Source of the DNA: Betaproteobacteria bacterium
Lineage (GTDB): Bacteria > Pseudomonadota > Gammaproteobacteria > Burkholderiales > Casimicrobiaceae
Direction of reading: 5' to 3'
Assembly: GCA_013298455.1 (NCBI GenBank)
Contig: JAAFHR010000177.1
Span: forward strand, 1-6,832
Length of the DNA stretch: 6,832 bases
The position numbers and the translations under genes were made by a program. Below the pieces are notes generated by a model. It was not told the origin of the DNA. It worked only from the letters and a program-made list of their open reading frames with translations, and made no database searches. Below, in pieces: positions 1 through 5,952 of the stretch. Positions within the stretch are counted from its first letter, which is position 1. Each line of letters begins with the position of its first letter.

Positions 1-99
1 CGAAAACCCGATGTGCCGCCCCAACGCCACGATTTGCGCTGCAACGTCGTTAGCGCTGGGTTTGGTGGGCGATGAGAGCGTAGCGGTCATGAGCACCAT
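1..99 (-). CDS. queG: Probable epoxyqueuosine reductase QueG, N-terminal fragment (runs off the left edge)
   Basis: Only the first 33 codons are visible. The minus strand from 99 is open to the window edge. After a variable, Pro/Ser-rich start it reads AAQIVALGRHIGFS, which resembles the first helix of QueG proteins (a pattern like 'IRxWGRELGF'). QueG is a cytoplasmic cobalamin- and Fe-S-dependent enzyme that reduces epoxyqueuosine to queuosine in tRNA. The catalytic and cluster-binding parts lie outside the window, so identity rests on this short match and on context: from memory, queG is commonly divergent from tsaE in betaproteobacteria. I chose the ATG at 99 because an AGAGG Shine-Dalgarno sits 8 bases upstream. 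The next in-frame ATG, at 90, lacks a good one. Either start overlaps the tsaE start on the opposite strand. Confidence 0.6.
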   Translation of the reverse strand, partial: MVLMTATLSSPTKPSANDVAAQIVALGRHIGFS

Positions 100-523
100 T
101 CTAGAAACCTCTGCGTACCTGCCCGACGAAGCAGCAACCCTTGCTTTCGCCGCTCGGCTCGCTCGGCAATTGTCTGCGCCGATCTCGATTGCTCTTCTGG
201 GCGATTTGGGCGCGGGGAAAACGACGTTGGTGCGCGGCCTCTTGCGTGAACTGGGTGTGACCGGTGCGATCAAAAGCCCGACCTATGCGCTGGTTGAAAC
301 CTACGACACGCCGCTCGGTGAAGTGCATCATCTGGATGCGTATCGCATCGAGGGACGTGATGATTTTGAAGCCCGGGGCGGTATGGAGTACTTTTTGAAC
401 CCCAGCATTCGGCTGGTCGAATGGCCGCAGAAGCTCGATGGAATCGTTGATTTTGATTGGACGATTGCACTTCTTTTTGAAGGCGAGGGGCGGCGTATTT
501 CGATTGAAGGGATCGCTCGATGA
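89..523 (+). CDS. tsaE: tRNA threonylcarbamoyladenosine biosynthesis ATPase TsaE
   Basis: The product is a 144-residue P-loop ATPase, close to the usual family length of about 150. TsaE works with TsaB and TsaD in the cytoplasm to place the t6A modification at position 37 of ANN-decoding tRNAs; its ATPase activity drives the TsaBD cycle. Visible motifs are the Walker A loop GDLGAGKTT (residues 38-46), SPTY (63-66), HLDAYR (81-86) and VEW (110-112), all TsaE hallmarks in the right order. The frame stays open upstream to an ATG at 11, but that part is the shadow of the divergent queG-like gene, and TsaE homologues begin near residue 1 of the version given here. The ribosome binding site is weak (GAGAG about 10 bases upstream). 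The stop codon overlaps the amiC start (ATGA), implying co-transcription and translational coupling. Confidence 0.95.
   Translation: MSTILETSAYLPDEAATLAFAARLARQLSAPISIALLGDLGAGKTTLVRGLLRELGVTGAIKSPTYALVETYDTPLGEVHHLDAYRIEGRDDFEARGGMEYFLNPSIRLVEWPQKLDGIVDFDWTIALLFEGEGRRISIEGIAR
108..112 (-). promoter_or_regulatory. Ribosome binding site favouring the queG start at 99
   Basis: Read on the minus strand this is AGAGG, followed by an 8-base spacer and then ATG at 99. It favours that start over the ATG three codons later. The site lies inside the tsaE coding sequence. Confidence 0.45.
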
Positions 524-1851
524 ATCGGCGCGACGCCCTGGCGGTGTTGGCGCGTTGCCTAGCGGGTGGAGCACTGGTGCTCAGCGGCGTTGCCATCGCC
601 GGGCCGAAGGTGTTGGCGGTACGCGCGTGGCCGGGCAAGGCCTACACCCGCGTCACGATTGAATCCGACGCTGAGCTCAAGTTTTTTCTCTCAACGCTCG
701 CCAACCCGGATCGGGTGGTGATCGATCTCTCCGACGTTGCAGCGGACGCGGCGTTTCAACAAGCGCTCAGCACCCTTCGAAACGACACGGGTGTGTTGAC
801 CCGAGCCAGAATCGGACAGTTTCGCCCTGAGACCGCCCGCTTGGTGTTTGAGCTCAACGCGCGAGCTGAGACGGCGGCCTTTGTGCTGCCGCCCGTGGGG
901 CAATACAAGCATCGTTTGGTGATCGATCTCACACCACAAAACGCCGACGATCCGATCGCAACCTTCCTCGCCAAAATCATCGAGCGTGAGGCGCAACTTG
1001 AAAAAGCCGATGAAGAGCTTCGTTCGCGAACGCCGGTGGCTGCGGTGGCGCCTGCGCCGCCGGCGGCAGCCGCGAAGCCCAACGAGGCCGTGAAGCCATC
1101 CGCCGCGCCTCCGGCACCGCCCAAAGTCGCGAGCAACAAAAAACCTGCGGCGGTGATCAAGCCCTTCGTGGTCGTGCTCGATCCGGGGCACGGAGGCGAA
1201 GACCCCGGCGCGATTGGTCCCGCAGGCACTTACGAAAAAGACGTGGTGCTCGCCATCGCCCACAAAACGCGTTTACTCATCGAGCAAGACAAGCGATTTG
1301 TGGTGTTTATGACCCGCGAGGAGGATGTGTTTATCCCGCTCGCTGATCGTGTGAAAAAAGCGCGCGGCGTTAACGCGGATGTGTTTGTGTCGATCCACGC
1401 AGATGCCTTCACGCGACCCGATGCAGCAGGCTCGTCGGTCTACGCGCTCTCGGAGCGGGGCGCGACGAGTACCGCTGCACGATGGATTGCTGACAAAGAA
1501 AATCAATCGGATTTAATCGGTGGCGTTCGATTGGCTGGACGCGACCCCGCGCTCGCAAAAATGATTTTGGAAATGAGCCAATCGATCACCAACGCTGATT
1601 CTTTGAAGCTCGGTCGCGGCATGATTGCTGAGATCGAGCCGGTGAATCGTTTGCACAAGAAAAACGTGGAGCAGGCGGGCTTTGCTGTGCTTCGTTCGCC
1701 CGACGTGCCGTCGATTCTGATTGAAACGGCGTTTATCTCGAACCCGGAAGAGGAAAAGAAGCTCGCCAGCCAATCGCATCAGTTAAAGCTGGCGCGCGCC
1801 ATCCGCGGCGGCGTTCGGCGGTATTTGTTGGCGCAGCCTCAGCGGAGTTAA
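520..1851 (+). CDS. amiC: N-acetylmuramoyl-L-alanine amidase AmiC, Tat-exported
   Basis: This 443-residue periplasmic zinc amidase cleaves the bond between N-acetylmuramic acid and the stem peptide and is used in septal peptidoglycan splitting. Its layout is a signal peptide with twin arginines (residues 3-4), a hydrophobic stretch and a likely cleavage after AIA (about 25-27); an AMIN septum-targeting domain at about 33-138; an Ala/Pro/Lys-rich linker at about 172-214; and an Amidase_3 catalytic domain at about 215-440. Zinc ligands are H224 (DPGHGG), E239 and H293 (SIHAD), with the catalytic glutamate E402 in LIETAFISN. The segment at about 305-375 corresponds to the autoinhibitory helix region of AmiB/AmiC-type enzymes, which EnvC/NlpD-type activators relieve. 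The start is fixed by the 4-base ATGA overlap with tsaE. A terminator follows 16 bases after the stop. No mutL follows, although tsaE-amiC-mutL is a frequent order in related bacteria. Confidence 0.95.
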   Translation: MNRRDALAVLARCLAGGALVLSGVAIAGPKVLAVRAWPGKAYTRVTIESDAELKFFLSTLANPDRVVIDLSDVAADAAFQQALSTLRNDTGVLTRARIGQFRPETARLVFELNARAETAAFVLPPVGQYKHRLVIDLTPQNADDPIATFLAKIIEREAQLEKADEELRSRTPVAAVAPAPPAAAAKPNEAVKPSAAPPAPPKVASNKKPAAVIKPFVVVLDPGHGGEDPGAIGPAGTYEKDVVLAIAHKTRLLIEQDKRFVVFMTREEDVFIPLADRVKKARGVNADVFVSIHADAFTRPDAAGSSVYALSERGATSTAARWIADKENQSDLIGGVRLAGRDPALAKMILEMSQSITNADSLKLGRGMIAEIEPVNRLHKKNVEQAGFAVLRSPDVPSILIETAFISNPEEEKKLASQSHQLKLARAIRGGVRRYLLAQPQRS

Positions 1852-1867
1852 TGCAGATCAGAAATGA

Positions 1868-1893
1868 AAAAAGGCGTCCGAAGACGCCTTTTT
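1868..1893. terminator. Bidirectional intrinsic terminator between amiC and the convergent hydrolase gene
   Basis: GGCGTC (1873-1878) pairs with GACGCC (1883-1888) around a four-base loop, flanked by an A-run on the left and a T-run on the right, so both strands read stem plus U-tract. On the minus strand the loop is UUCG closed by C-G, an exceptionally stable tetraloop. It lies 16 bases after the amiC stop and about 20 bases after the stop of the minus-strand gene, so it should end both transcripts. Confidence 0.9.
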
Positions 1894-1913
1894 CGTTCTA
1901 TCCCAAGCAGCTA

Positions 1914-2885
1914 CTAGGCTACAGGCTTGAAATCGTAACCGTCGCCCAGCTTCTCGATCTTGCCGAACGCAGGGAACGGGAAGTGGTAGCCACCGGCCAT
2001 CATCTTCTCGTTCACGATCATTTCGAACACTTTGCGGCGCGTGGTCCGCGCGGCTTCAGCATCCATGTCGAATTGCACAGCCCAATCGGGGTTTCGAGCG
2101 AAGAGTTGTGGAATGTTGGTCACGTCGGCCACAAAAGCGAACTTCTCGCCTTTGCTCGCGACGGTGAACAACGTGTGTCCGGGGGTATGGCCAAAGGCCG
2201 CAACGCTCGCGATGCCGGGAGCGATTTCCGAGCCAGGTTGGAACTGCGTGAGTTGCTCGGCCGTGAGTCCGCCAAACACTCGACGAACCGCGCCGAACGC
2301 GCCTTTCATAGCCTCCGGGGCCGCTGCCATGCGGGCATCGTCCATCCAGAATGCGTGCTCAGGTGCGGGCACCATGATTTTGGCTTTCGGGAACACGAGT
2401 TGCCCGGCTTTGTTACGAACGCCGTTGATGTGGTCACCGTGGTAGTGGCTGATGACGACCGTGTCGATGTCGTCGGCCTTGAAGCCCGCAGCGTTCAAAT
2501 TCGCCATCAAGCGGCCAGTGGTTGCGGGTCCGTTGTCTGCGAAACCGGTGTCCAGTAGGATGCGGCGATTGCCAGCCACGATCAAAAACGCGGTGAACGG
2601 AATATCGATGTATTCCGTCGGCAAATTTTGTGATTTGAGGAGCGCCTGCACCTGATCGAGCGGCGCGTTCTTCACGAATTCAGCGGCCAGCGGACGACGC
2701 AGCACGCCGTCGTTCAACGCGATGATTTCCATGTCGCCGAGTTTTTGCTTGCGGAAGCCAACTTGCACGACGCTAGGCGCGCCGAAGCTAGGCGCGTTTT
2801 GCGCCACCAGCGGGAAAAATGAGGTTGCTGCGAAGGTGGCAGTGGCTGCACCGCCGCCGATGAGTAGGTCACGACGAGAAATCAT
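1914..2885 (-). CDS. Tat-exported metallo-beta-lactamase-fold hydrolase, substrate unknown
   Basis: The protein has 323 residues. It opens with a twin-arginine signal (SRRDLL, residues 3-8), then a small-residue hydrophobic stretch with cleavage likely near residues 28-30, which predicts folded export to the periplasm. The mature part is a complete metallo-beta-lactamase fold. It has HYHGDH at 147-152 (ligands H147, H149, D151, H152), GHTPGH at 232-237 (H237 the likely ligand), D254 in VADVTN and H301 in GYHFPFP, so a dinuclear metal site looks intact. Related family members include lactonases, glyoxalase II-like enzymes and alkylsulfatase-like hydrolases; the sequence does not decide between them. 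The start is supported by AAGGAG five bases upstream (2891-2896). It converges on amiC and shares its terminator, and no partner gene is adjacent, so context gives no clue to substrate. Codon use looks like that of its neighbours. Confidence 0.88.
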   Translation of the reverse strand: MISRRDLLIGGGAATATFAATSFFPLVAQNAPSFGAPSVVQVGFRKQKLGDMEIIALNDGVLRRPLAAEFVKNAPLDQVQALLKSQNLPTEYIDIPFTAFLIVAGNRRILLDTGFADNGPATTGRLMANLNAAGFKADDIDTVVISHYHGDHINGVRNKAGQLVFPKAKIMVPAPEHAFWMDDARMAAAPEAMKGAFGAVRRVFGGLTAEQLTQFQPGSEIAPGIASVAAFGHTPGHTLFTVASKGEKFAFVADVTNIPQLFARNPDWAVQFDMDAEAARTTRRKVFEMIVNEKMMAGGYHFPFPAFGKIEKLGDGYDFKPVA

Positions 2886-3076
2886 AGGAGCTCCTTGAAA
2901 AAACTAGCGGCACGCGCACAGCGCATTGTCCAAGACAAAATGTTATCGACGGGAAGCGCTTTTCGCCCCTAGGTTTGCCCTAAATGACGTGCAAGCCGTC
3001 GAGCGCGCATGCTGAATCCGCCAGGCAACACGTCGGTTCTGTGCGCCCTCAAGCGCCGCCGTCGGCGGGTGATTTA

Positions 3077-3159
3077 TTTGCCACCGATTTCACCGATGAA
3101 CACCGATTTCTTGTCAATATGGCCAGTAAATCTGTGAAATCTGTGAAATCGGTGGCAAA
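3077..3159. repeat. Palindromic repeat element with 9-10-base internal periodicity
   Basis: A perfect 17-base arm (3077-3093, TTTGCCACCGATTTCAC) is matched by its reverse complement at 3143-3159. With a few mismatches and one offset the pairing extends to arms of about 34 bases (3077-3110 and 3127-3159) around a loop of about 16 bases. The left arm holds three CACCGAT units starting at 3082, 3091 and 3101. The right arm holds three near-identical 9-mers (AAATCTGTG, AAATCTGTG, AAATCGGTG; 3128-3154). The A-run after the right arm and the lack of a T-run argue against a terminator. From memory, similar 'accgatttcaccgatgaacaccgat' palindromes are scattered between genes in several environmental bacteria, so a dispersed mobile-type repeat is likely. 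Confidence 0.75.
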
Positions 3160-3187
3160 AAAACAGCCACGCTTCATACTTACTACA

Positions 3188-3209
3188 CAACGGTCGCTTG
3201 TGACCGTTG
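3188..3209. repeat. Perfect 8-bp inverted repeat upstream of pyrG
   Basis: CAACGGTC (3188-3195) and GACCGTTG (3202-3209) are perfectly complementary around a six-base spacer. It lies 117 bases before the pyrG start and upstream of the candidate promoter. It has no T-run, so it is not an obvious terminator. It could be a regulator binding site or part of the neighbouring repeat region; nothing in the sequence decides. Confidence 0.45.
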
Positions 3210-3295
3210 AGCCCTAGAAGGGTTGCCTTGAATCACTGGAAGCCACGCCGGAAAACGCGCTGCCATAGTCCTGCAACAAAGCGCTTCGTCTTCGT

Positions 3296-3301
3296 TAGAA
3301 T
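3296..3301 (+). promoter_or_regulatory. Candidate -10 box for pyrG
   Basis: TAGAAT matches the sigma-70 -10 consensus in five of six positions and lies 25 bases before the pyrG ATG, which would give a leader of about 20 bases. No good -35 is seen; the nearest, CTGCAA at 3271, is poor and 19 bases away. The predicted start point falls in ATTTCCCGC (3306-3314), a pyrimidine-rich stretch. Confidence 0.35.
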
Positions 3302-3326
3302 TTGAATTTCCCGCTCGGCACGACCC

Positions 3327-4964
3327 ATGACTAAATATGTCTTCGTCACCGGTGGGGTGGTGTCCTCCCTTGGCAAGGGCATCGCCGCCGCTTCTCTCGC
3401 TGCGATCCTCGAATCGCGCGGTCTCAAAGTCTCCCTCTTAAAGCTCGATCCCTACATCAACGTTGATCCGGGCACGATGAGCCCGTATCAACACGGCGAG
3501 GTCTATGTGACCAACGACGGCGCTGAAACGGATTTGGATTTGGGGCATTACGAGCGTTTCATCTCGCAAAAGATGACCGCTCGGAATTCGTTCACTTCTG
3601 GCAAGATCTACCAAAGCGTGATCAACAAAGAGCGGCGTGGCGACTATTTAGGCGGTACGGTTCAAGTGATTCCGCACATCACCGACGAAATCCAAGCATC
3701 GATCAAAGCGGCGGGCGAGGGCTTGGACATTCTGATCGTTGAAATTGGTGGCACAGTCGGCGATATCGAATCGCTGCCGTTTATGGAAGCGATCCGGCAA
3801 ATGGGCGTGAAAGTGGGTCGCAGAAACCGCTGCTACATTCATTTAACGCTGGTGCCGTTTATCCCAAGCGCCGGTGAGCTCAAAACGAAGCCAACGCAGC
3901 ACAGCGTACAGAAACTTCGCGAAATCGGTATCTTTCCGGACGTGCTTCTGTGCCGTTCCGATCGTGTGGTGCCCGTTGAAGAATGCAAAAAGATTTCGCT
4001 CTTCACCAACGTTGAAGAGCGCGCCGTCATTTCGGTACCCGATCTCGACACGATTTTCAAAGTGCCGCAGTTGCTGCATTCACAGCTGTTGGACGAGATT
4101 GTTTGTCACACCCTGGATATCGTTGCGAAGCCAGCGGATTTGTCGCCTTGGGCGCACATCGTTGAGCGCACCTTGCATCCGAAATCCGTAGTCGACATCG
4201 CCTTCGTCGGTAAATACGTTGAATTGATCGACGCCTACAAGTCCATCAGCGAAGCGCTCAAAGCGGGCGGCATTCATAACGACAGCAAGGTCAACATTCA
4301 CTACGTCGAATCGGAAAAGATCATCGACGACGGCGATGCAATTTTGCGCGGCATGGACGCGATTTTGGTCGGCCCCGGTTTCGGCGAACGAGGCATTGAA
4401 GGCAAGATCGCTGCAGCGCAGTTTGCTCGCGAAAACAAGATTCCGTATCTCGGCATTTGCTTGGGTATGCAAGTCGCGATGATTGAGTTCGCACGCAACG
4501 TGTGCGGCTTGAAGGACGCGCATTCGACGGAATTCGATAAGCTATCGCCGCATCCGTTGATCGCGCTCATCACCGAATGGAAGGACGCTACGGGCGAAGT
4601 GCAAAAGCGCACTGAAAACTCGGATCTGGGTGGCACGATGCGGCTGGGCGCACAAGACGCAACGCTCACCGCCGGTTCATTGGTCGCGCAGGTGTACGGC
4701 AGCACAAAAATCAACGAACGGCATCGTCATCGTTATGAAGTCAACGGCAACTACATTTCGCAATTGGAAGCCAAAGGCGTGGTGATTTCCGGGCGTTCAG
4801 CGGTGCAAAATTTGGTTGAAGTGATGGAGTATCCGCAAGCCACGCATCCGTGGTTCTTGGGCGTGCAATATCACCCCGAGTTCAATTCCACACCGCGCGG
4901 CGGACACCCTTTGTTTAAGGCGTTTGTGGCGGCTGCGATGGCGCAGCGGGAGCGGACGAAATGA
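3327..4964 (+). CDS. pyrG: CTP synthase PyrG
   Basis: The product is a full-length 545-residue cytoplasmic CTP synthase, the same size as the E. coli enzyme. It aminates UTP to CTP using ATP and glutamine-derived ammonia. The N-terminal synthetase domain (about 1-266) begins with the family signature FVTGGVVSSLGKGIAAAS, including the P-loop, followed by LLKLDPYINVDPGTMSP (37-53) and EIGGTVGDIES (139-149). The C-terminal class I glutamine amidotransferase domain (about 285-540) carries the nucleophile C378 in GICLGMQ and the rest of the triad, H516 and E518, in YHPEF; the GPGFGERG oxyanion-side loop is at 349-356. The start is fixed by family alignment because no clear Shine-Dalgarno precedes it, which suggests a short, weakly bound leader. 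It is probably the first gene of pyrG-kdsA-DUF1330-eno. CTP is also needed to activate the KDO sugar made by the next gene. Confidence 0.98.
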   Translation: MTKYVFVTGGVVSSLGKGIAAASLAAILESRGLKVSLLKLDPYINVDPGTMSPYQHGEVYVTNDGAETDLDLGHYERFISQKMTARNSFTSGKIYQSVINKERRGDYLGGTVQVIPHITDEIQASIKAAGEGLDILIVEIGGTVGDIESLPFMEAIRQMGVKVGRRNRCYIHLTLVPFIPSAGELKTKPTQHSVQKLREIGIFPDVLLCRSDRVVPVEECKKISLFTNVEERAVISVPDLDTIFKVPQLLHSQLLDEIVCHTLDIVAKPADLSPWAHIVERTLHPKSVVDIAFVGKYVELIDAYKSISEALKAGGIHNDSKVNIHYVESEKIIDDGDAILRGMDAILVGPGFGERGIEGKIAAAQFARENKIPYLGICLGMQVAMIEFARNVCGLKDAHSTEFDKLSPHPLIALITEWKDATGEVQKRTENSDLGGTMRLGAQDATLTAGSLVAQVYGSTKINERHRHRYEVNGNYISQLEAKGVVISGRSAVQNLVEVMEYPQATHPWFLGVQYHPEFNSTPRGGHPLFKAFVAAAMAQRERTK

Positions 4965-4969
4965 GGCGC

Positions 4970-5052
4970 TGTAGGAGCGGCTTGCCGCGAAACGCGAGTC
5001 GCTATCTCAATGATTCAGCGGAGCGTACCGTTCGCGGCAAGCCGCTCCTACA
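4970..5052. repeat. REP-like inverted pair (REPIN-type element)
   Basis: A 22-base arm (4970-4991) and its perfect reverse complement (5031-5052) enclose a 39-base centre. Each arm has the features of a REP sequence: a GTAG head (4971-4974; CTAC at 5048-5051) followed by an internal mini-hairpin, GCGGC-TT-GCCGC (4977-4988). From memory this closely resembles the 'GTAGGAGCGGCTT...GCCGCGA' REPs common in Pseudomonas and Xanthomonas relatives, which are spread by REP-associated tyrosine transposases (RAYTs). The element starts five bases after the pyrG stop, and its last base is the first base of the kdsA ribosome binding site. It has no T-run, so strong termination is not expected, but transcription through it would form a very stable 22-bp stem. 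No RAYT gene is in the window. Confidence 0.85.
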
Positions 5053-5057
5053 AGGAG
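5052..5057 (+). promoter_or_regulatory. kdsA ribosome binding site adjoining the REP arm
   Basis: AAGGAG followed by a seven-base spacer leads to the ATG at 5065. It favours that start over the in-frame TTG one codon earlier. Its first base is also the last base of the right REP-like arm, so a folded repeat would place a 22-bp stem directly against the ribosome landing site. Confidence 0.85.
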
Positions 5058-5064
5058 TAGTTTG

Positions 5065-5922
5065 ATGGACCTCTGCGGCTTCAAAGTCGGTCTCGATCGA
5101 CCGTTTTTCCTCATTGCCGGCCCCTGTGTTGTCGAGAGCGAGCAACTACAAATCGACACGGCGGGTACGCTGCTAGAAATGTGCAGAGCGCTCGATATTC
5201 CCTTCATATTTAAGTCGAGTTTCGACAAAGCCAATCGTTCGAGCGGCAAGTCGTTTCGCGGCCCGGGGATGCAAGAGGGCTTGCGGATTTTGTCCGAAGT
5301 GCGTCGGCAATTGAATGTTCCGGTGCTCACCGACGTCCATGAAATTGAAGGGCTCGATGAGGTGTGCGCGGCGGTCGATGTGCTGCAAACGCCGGCGTTT
5401 TTGTGTCGTCAAACTGATTTCATTCACGCAGTCGCGGCCACTGGCAAACCTGTCAACATCAAAAAGGGGCAATTCCTCGCGCCCGGCGACATGAAAAACG
5501 TTGCTCAAAAAGCCAAAGATGCCAATGGCGGCAAAGACACGATCATGGTGTGTGAGCGCGGCGTGACCTTTGGCTACAACAATTTGGTGAGCGACATGCG
5601 ATCCTTGGCCATCATGCGTGAAACGGGCTGCCCGGTGGTGATGGATGTCACGCACTCCGTGCAACTTCCCGGTGGACAAGGCACCTCAAGCGGCGGGCAA
5701 CGTGAATTCGTACCGGTGCTTGCGCGTGCTGCAACCGCGGTTGGCGTCGCTGGGCTCTTTATGGAAACGCATCCGTCGCCCGACAAAGCCATGAGCGATG
5801 GCCCCAACGCGTGGCCGCTACCGCGGATGAAAGCACTCCTGACGCAGCTCAAAGAACTCGACGCGATCGTCAAGAAAAACGGTTTTGTTGAACACCAATT
5901 GCAGGGCGATCATCGCCTGTAG
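5065..5922 (+). CDS. kdsA: 3-deoxy-D-manno-octulosonate 8-phosphate synthase KdsA, metal-dependent type
   Basis: This 285-residue cytoplasmic aldolase condenses phosphoenolpyruvate with D-arabinose 5-phosphate to KDO-8-phosphate, the precursor of the KDO sugars of lipopolysaccharide inner core. The whole TIM-barrel is present. Motifs are FLIAGPCVVES (15-25), FKSSFDKANRSS (49-60), QTPAFLCRQTDF (108-119), NIKKGQF (131-137), DVTHSVQ (194-200), FMETHP (232-237) and SDGPNAW (244-250). C21 stands where the E. coli enzyme has asparagine. With H197, E234 and D245 it completes the metal site of the metal-dependent (Aquifex-like) class. The ATG at 5065 is chosen because of AAGGAG seven bases before it and because homologues begin with a similar M-x-L-C-GF. 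The gene is 100 bases after pyrG, with the REP-like pair in between, and 30 bases before the DUF1330 gene. Confidence 0.97.
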   Translation: MDLCGFKVGLDRPFFLIAGPCVVESEQLQIDTAGTLLEMCRALDIPFIFKSSFDKANRSSGKSFRGPGMQEGLRILSEVRRQLNVPVLTDVHEIEGLDEVCAAVDVLQTPAFLCRQTDFIHAVAATGKPVNIKKGQFLAPGDMKNVAQKAKDANGGKDTIMVCERGVTFGYNNLVSDMRSLAIMRETGCPVVMDVTHSVQLPGGQGTSSGGQREFVPVLARAATAVGVAGLFMETHPSPDKAMSDGPNAWPLPRMKALLTQLKELDAIVKKNGFVEHQLQGDHRL

Positions 5923-5952
5923 CCGCCAAAAACACTCTCCAGAAAGTACATC

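Larger units (their letters stand above)
2886..3326. other. 441-base intergenic region without a credible gene
   Basis: This region separates the minus-strand hydrolase gene from plus-strand pyrG, so it should carry both promoters. Next to the hydrolase gene are its ribosome binding site and a short inverted repeat, TTGTC-CAA-GACAA (2926-2938), which might be an operator or chance. No convincing hydrolase promoter is visible. The centre holds the 83-base palindromic repeat, then a smaller hairpin (3188-3209) and the probable pyrG promoter. A 77-codon open frame (2984-3217) crosses the repeat, and its Lys-Ser-Val repeats come from the repeat DNA. I see no tRNA or recognisable small RNA. Confidence 0.7.

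Noticed and set aside
11..88. N-terminal extension of TsaE to the ATG at 11
   Set aside because: The extra 26 residues match nothing in TsaE, and the opposite strand codes for a QueG-like N-terminus there.
691..1263. Long antisense open frame within amiC (190 codons)
   Set aside because: It is a composition shadow: Arg/His/Gly-rich, low-complexity opposite the Ala/Pro linker, with no start signals.
1851..2558. 235-codon plus-strand open frame starting at the amiC stop (TAATG)
   Set aside because: It runs through the terminator and then antisense to the hydrolase gene, and its His/Arg/Val-rich translation resembles no family. The minus-strand gene has a signal peptide, all metal ligands and a ribosome binding site.
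3128..3154. CRISPR-like or tandem array in the repeat near 3128-3154
   Set aside because: There are only three contiguous 9-base units with no spacers, and they are part of a palindrome.
3077..3165. Reading the 83-base palindrome plus A-run as an intrinsic terminator
   Set aside because: On the plus strand the stem is followed by A rather than T, and on the minus strand the T-run precedes the stem, so neither strand has a stem followed by a U-tract.
2984..3217. 77-codon plus-strand open frame upstream of pyrG
   Set aside because: Much of it is the translation of the palindromic repeat (Lys-Ser-Val units). It has no ribosome binding site and no family resemblance.
4970..5052. Reading the pyrG-kdsA inverted repeat as a rho-independent terminator
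   Set aside because: It has no T-run after either arm, and the arms have the GTAG-headed form of REP sequences.
5062..5064. TTG as the kdsA start
   Set aside because: The adjacent ATG at 5065 has better spacing from AAGGAG and matches the start of homologues.
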